This document shows positions 61,613 through 64,000 of a DNA stretch of 64,000 bases, piece by piece. Under the pieces are notes generated by a model that saw nothing but the letters and a program-made list of their open reading frames with translations, did no database searches and was not told where the DNA came from. Within the stretch, counting starts at the first letter, position 1. The number at the start of each line of letters is the position of its first letter. Both the position numbers and the translations under genes were made by a program. The DNA comes from an uncultured Clostridia bacterium (GTDB taxonomy: Bacteria > Bacillota > Clostridia > Christensenellales > Borkfalkiaceae), in the NCBI GenBank assembly GCA_947631905.1, contig CANRND010000006.1, positions 1 to 64,000 of the forward strand, read 5' to 3'.

Positions 61613-62020
61613 TTACTTTTCCGCGGGAGCGGTATCTTCTACGTCCTTCGTCCCCTTTTCGATCTTCTCTTCTGATGCTTGCGGTTTGGCACTTGATGAA
61701 GATTTCGCCGTCACGATCTCTTTCAGTTTTAAGAGTACTTTCCCCGCATAGTAGGTAAAACCTATAAGCAGAACGCTGTAGACGCCCATTGCAAGGTTGA
61801 CTGTCTGCCCGTTCATTTCGACGACCACGAGGTCGGGGTTAAGCCAACCTGCAAAATATACTGCGACGAACGCGCCGATTACGATTGCACCCTTGATGAG
61901 ACCGTTGACGAACGTCTTTGTGTCCCATTCCCGCGCCATCGCCGCACGGATAGACCCGAGCGCGATATTTGCCACAATCAAAAGCAAAAGCCCGCCGCCC
62001 AGCTTTAAGAGTGCGATCAT
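61613..62020 (-). CDS. Phage holin-like membrane protein
   Basis: A 135-residue protein with two or three membrane segments (IALLKLGGGLLLLIVANIAL, GAIVIGAFVAVYFAGWL, NLAMGVYSVLLIGFTYYAG) and a charged C-terminal tail. Size and position after tail genes suit a phage holin. The assignment rests on topology and context rather than a motif. Its start overlaps the preceding gene's stop (ATGA). Confidence 0.55.
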   Translation of the reverse strand: MIALLKLGGGLLLLIVANIALGSIRAAMAREWDTKTFVNGLIKGAIVIGAFVAVYFAGWLNPDLVVVEMNGQTVNLAMGVYSVLLIGFTYYAGKVLLKLKEIVTAKSSSSAKPQASEEKIEKGTKDVEDTAPAEK

Positions 62021-62361
62021 TCTTTCACCTCCTTCGTTTTATCCGCTTTCGGACCGACGGGAAGCTCCATAATCTCTTCATAGAGCGAGGTGATGACACC
62101 GTTCCCGCCGAGCGCGTGATATGCTTCATAACTTCTGCGCGCCGCCTCTTTGGCGTAGATTGGGCAAAAGCCACGATCGGTGTACTTGTCGTGATACTCA
62201 ATGAGCTGACTGCGCAGAAGGCTTTCCACGCCGTCTTGAAGTGCTTTTTCGCGTTTCCTTACTCCTTTCAGCCGAGCCGTAACAAAGGTGAGGATGCCGC
62301 CGAGAAAGAAAGAAACGCAGCAGGAAATGATCGCGGTGATGACGGTTGCCGTAACGTTCAT
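62017..62361 (-). CDS. Small phage membrane protein
   Basis: A 114-residue protein with one N-terminal membrane helix (ATVITAIISCCVSFFLGGIL) and a helical cytoplasmic part containing GLKEx-like YTDRGFCPIYAKEAARRSYEAYHAL. Such proteins are common between tail and lysis genes of Firmicute phages; their role is unclear. ATG 62361 follows AAAGGAGG and overlaps the upstream stop (ATGA). Confidence 0.65.
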   Translation of the reverse strand: MNVTATVITAIISCCVSFFLGGILTFVTARLKGVRKREKALQDGVESLLRSQLIEYHDKYTDRGFCPIYAKEAARRSYEAYHALGGNGVITSLYEEIMELPVGPKADKTKEVKE

Positions 62362-62993
62362 ATACCATGCCTCCTTTGGAGCTTGTCGAGTTCCGAGAGA
62401 TAATTCTCGGGATAGTGCGACTTGATGGGGCCATACTTTGCGCCGTCCCCGACCTTTCGCATTGCCCCGACATGTCGGAAGCCGAAAATGCGCGGGGGGA
62501 GGTGCGTCACAAGGTCGCGGCAGTTCCGAATGACGGTGAACCGAGCAAACCGCGAAAGCACGCGCTTGTTCGGCTTCCACCACACGACACGCGGACAGCC
62601 GAAGCCATAGCCGTCAATGAAAGGCGCAATATCGGGGCGGTGGAACACACAGTATTCGTGGCAAAGGACGGCGATTGCGGCGCCGTGGGAATACCCGCCG
62701 ATGATGATCTTCTTCACGGAAGGATCCGCCACGCTCTCGGCAACATGCGGCTCTATGGTTTTCCAAACGCGCAGGAACCCACGGTGAACGAACCAAACGT
62801 CCACCATCTCCTTGTAAGGCTTTGCGGGGAAATCAAAATTATTCTTCCAATCTTCTTTCCCGTTCGAAGCCTCAAAGAGGAGATAGAGCGTTTCCCCGTC
62901 GCGCCGCAAATAATATGACGCGGCATTCTCTTCCAGCTGTATGTAAGGTGCCTCGAGAATTTGTTTGAAGAGTTGCAACATTGTTTCTTTCAT
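62358..62993 (-). CDS. Phage-encoded alpha/beta hydrolase (class 3 lipase-like)
   Basis: A 211-residue protein with the nucleophile elbow IIGGYSHGAAIAVLCHE (Gly-x-Ser-x-Gly) and downstream Asp and His candidates (RDLVTHLPP, HYPENY), like fungal-type class 3 lipases. No signal peptide. It lies between tail and holin-like genes where an endolysin is often found. A role in lysis or envelope ester hydrolysis is inference. ATG 62993 follows GGAGAGGATCAT. Confidence 0.7.
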   Translation of the reverse strand: MKETMLQLFKQILEAPYIQLEENAASYYLRRDGETLYLLFEASNGKEDWKNNFDFPAKPYKEMVDVWFVHRGFLRVWKTIEPHVAESVADPSVKKIIIGGYSHGAAIAVLCHEYCVFHRPDIAPFIDGYGFGCPRVVWWKPNKRVLSRFARFTVIRNCRDLVTHLPPRIFGFRHVGAMRKVGDGAKYGPIKSHYPENYLSELDKLQRRHGI

Positions 62994-63004
62994 ATGATCC
63001 TCTC

Positions 63005-63799
63005 CTATTCTTCCACGTTCTTCCACCCGAACACGCCCGGCTCCCATACATTCGCATCATACTCGGAGATCCATTTTTGCCCATTGTGTGTCACCTTGTC
63101 TCCCTTTTTGTAAGTGTCAAAAGAGCTGATAGGTTGAGACCATTTAGGGTATCCCTCACGCGGGTCGCCAACCTTTTTCCAAAGTGAAGCGGTCACGTCG
63201 GGGGTCCAATCGGCTTGCGAGGTATGCCCGCTGATACACCGATACAGCGCGCCCTCGTATTCGCGCAAATTTTCCGCCTCATACTTGACGTTCGGTTGCC
63301 AAGGGGTAAAGGCATAGACGCATTCCGTCGCTGTCATATCGTCGATTTCTCCCTTCTCCGCCATTTTTACAAAGGCAATCGAGGCAATCCTCTGCGGAAG
63401 GTCTGCTTTCATGGTTGCAACGCGCCGCGCTTCGAGTTCCTCTTCCGAATACGGGACATATACTTGAATATCCTCGTACTCGTCCCAAGCCTCTTTCCCC
63501 TCTTCCTTTTCGGCTTCGATAAGTTCCTCGTCGTTCCCGACGCGCTTGTCGCCGATGTAGTAGATTTGAGTGACAACGTAATATTCGTCGACGCTATCTC
63601 CGTCATCGCCTTGACGGGTGCGGAGATTGACCTCTTTCCCCTCCCGTTCGAGCTCCTCTTTTATTTGCTCCACGGTCTTGATGACTTTTTCGGGGATCGC
63701 TTCATGATGTTCTTTGAAGAGTTTGTCGGGGCGCAAACGGCCCTTTTCAAGGTCGGGGTCAAAAAGTTCCTGTGTTTTCTCTTCGTTAAAAATTCTCAT
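63005..63799 (-). CDS. Phage tail protein with carbohydrate-binding modules
   Basis: A 264-residue protein with an acidic helical N-terminal half (EKVIKTVEQIKEELEREGKE) and a C-terminal half resembling carbohydrate-binding module 5/12: one copy includes GALYRCISGHTSQADWTP and a second QKWISEYDANVWEPG, each rich in Trp. It may bind the cell surface as part of the tail or baseplate. The start is ATG 63799 with GGAGGAGAACAGC upstream; it overlaps the upstream gene's stop (ATGA). Confidence 0.7.
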   Translation of the reverse strand: MRIFNEEKTQELFDPDLEKGRLRPDKLFKEHHEAIPEKVIKTVEQIKEELEREGKEVNLRTRQGDDGDSVDEYYVVTQIYYIGDKRVGNDEELIEAEKEEGKEAWDEYEDIQVYVPYSEEELEARRVATMKADLPQRIASIAFVKMAEKGEIDDMTATECVYAFTPWQPNVKYEAENLREYEGALYRCISGHTSQADWTPDVTASLWKKVGDPREGYPKWSQPISSFDTYKKGDKVTHNGQKWISEYDANVWEPGVFGWKNVEE

Positions 63800-64000
63800 G
63801 CTGTTCTCCTCCATGCGTAAAGAGTTTGATAGGCTGGCATTATATTAAATGCTTTTCCACCACCCACAGATTGTACCGTCGGGATCCAGCGACCACTGCT
63901 TGATGTATTATTGTGCGGAGGGATCCCAGATCCATAAGTTGTATTTCCGCTTCCTGTGGTATACGGCTCGTTTATATCGTGCGTGTGTTTTGGCAATTCA
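63796..64000 (-). CDS. Phage tail fibre/collar C-terminus (partial)
   Basis: Only the last 68 codons are in the window; the frame stays open to the edge. HTHDINEPYTTGSGNTTYGSG and the ending NIMPAYQTLYAWRRT are typical of the C-termini of phage tail fibres or collar proteins. It heads the phage gene run, reading leftwards. Confidence 0.7.
   Translation of the reverse strand, partial: ELPKHTHDINEPYTTGSGNTTYGSGIPPHNNTSSSGRWIPTVQSVGGGKAFNIMPAYQTLYAWRRTA

Overview
The window is a GC-rich, gene-dense chromosomal segment of an endospore-forming Firmicute, most likely an uncultured gut-type member of Clostridia. Evidence for this is a complete GerA-type germinant receptor operon, a SpoIIE phosphatase with a Spo0A-box-like site upstream, AGGAGG-type ribosome binding sites, TTGACA/TATAAT promoters and clostridial forms of the housekeeping proteins. 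The species cannot be told from the sequence. Most genes lie on the minus strand.

Layout, left to right. 1-7.1 kb: a large Ig-like surface lipoprotein and an amino-acid ABC uptake operon in which the binding protein and permease are fused, and the ATPase carries a degenerate kinase-like tail. 7.3-18.6 kb: the most unusual region, a NHLP-class peptide export locus. It holds a membrane PP2C (SpoIIE-type) phosphatase, three double-glycine leader peptides (two Nif11-like), a response regulator whose phospho-acceptor Asp is Glu, two ABC exporters (one with a C39 peptidase), a short HlyD-like adaptor, an RsbW-like kinase, a STAS antagonist and an orphan membrane protein. No RiPP tailoring enzyme is visible. 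18.6-26 kb: upp, a TerB-like protein, yraN-rnhB-rbgA, trmD-rimM, tmk, an Xre regulator with a three-site operator region facing a frameshifted SLOG gene, and mutY. 26.3-40.8 kb: fhs and a purine operon (purE-C-F-M-N-O-H-D-L). PurH is split into a stand-alone AICAR transformylase and an archaeal-type IMP cyclohydrolase, and the operon gaps are filled with several families of dispersed palindromic repeats. 41-49 kb: a short-chain dehydrogenase, a frameshifted ZIP transporter, galM-galK, a polysaccharide deacetylase and a Ca-type P-ATPase. 49-58 kb: a surface protein, the gerA operon, a cryptic minus-strand transcription unit and spoIIE. 58-60.8 kb: a candidate small RNA, a transglutaminase-like protein, an isochorismatase-family hydrolase, an SGNH hydrolase and inorganic pyrophosphatase. 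61-64 kb: tRNA-Ser(GCT), preceded by tRNA fragments and repeats, marks the edge of a prophage or tailocin whose tail-fibre, lipase-like and holin-like genes run off the right end.

How the parts may work together: the PP2C phosphatase, RsbW and STAS proteins form a partner-switch set that probably gates the peptide exporter or its regulator in response to an extracellular signal. The purine genes cover PRPP to IMP except PurB, with Fhs supplying 10-formyl-THF. Region functions are inferred from family membership; boundaries and start codons come from the sequence.
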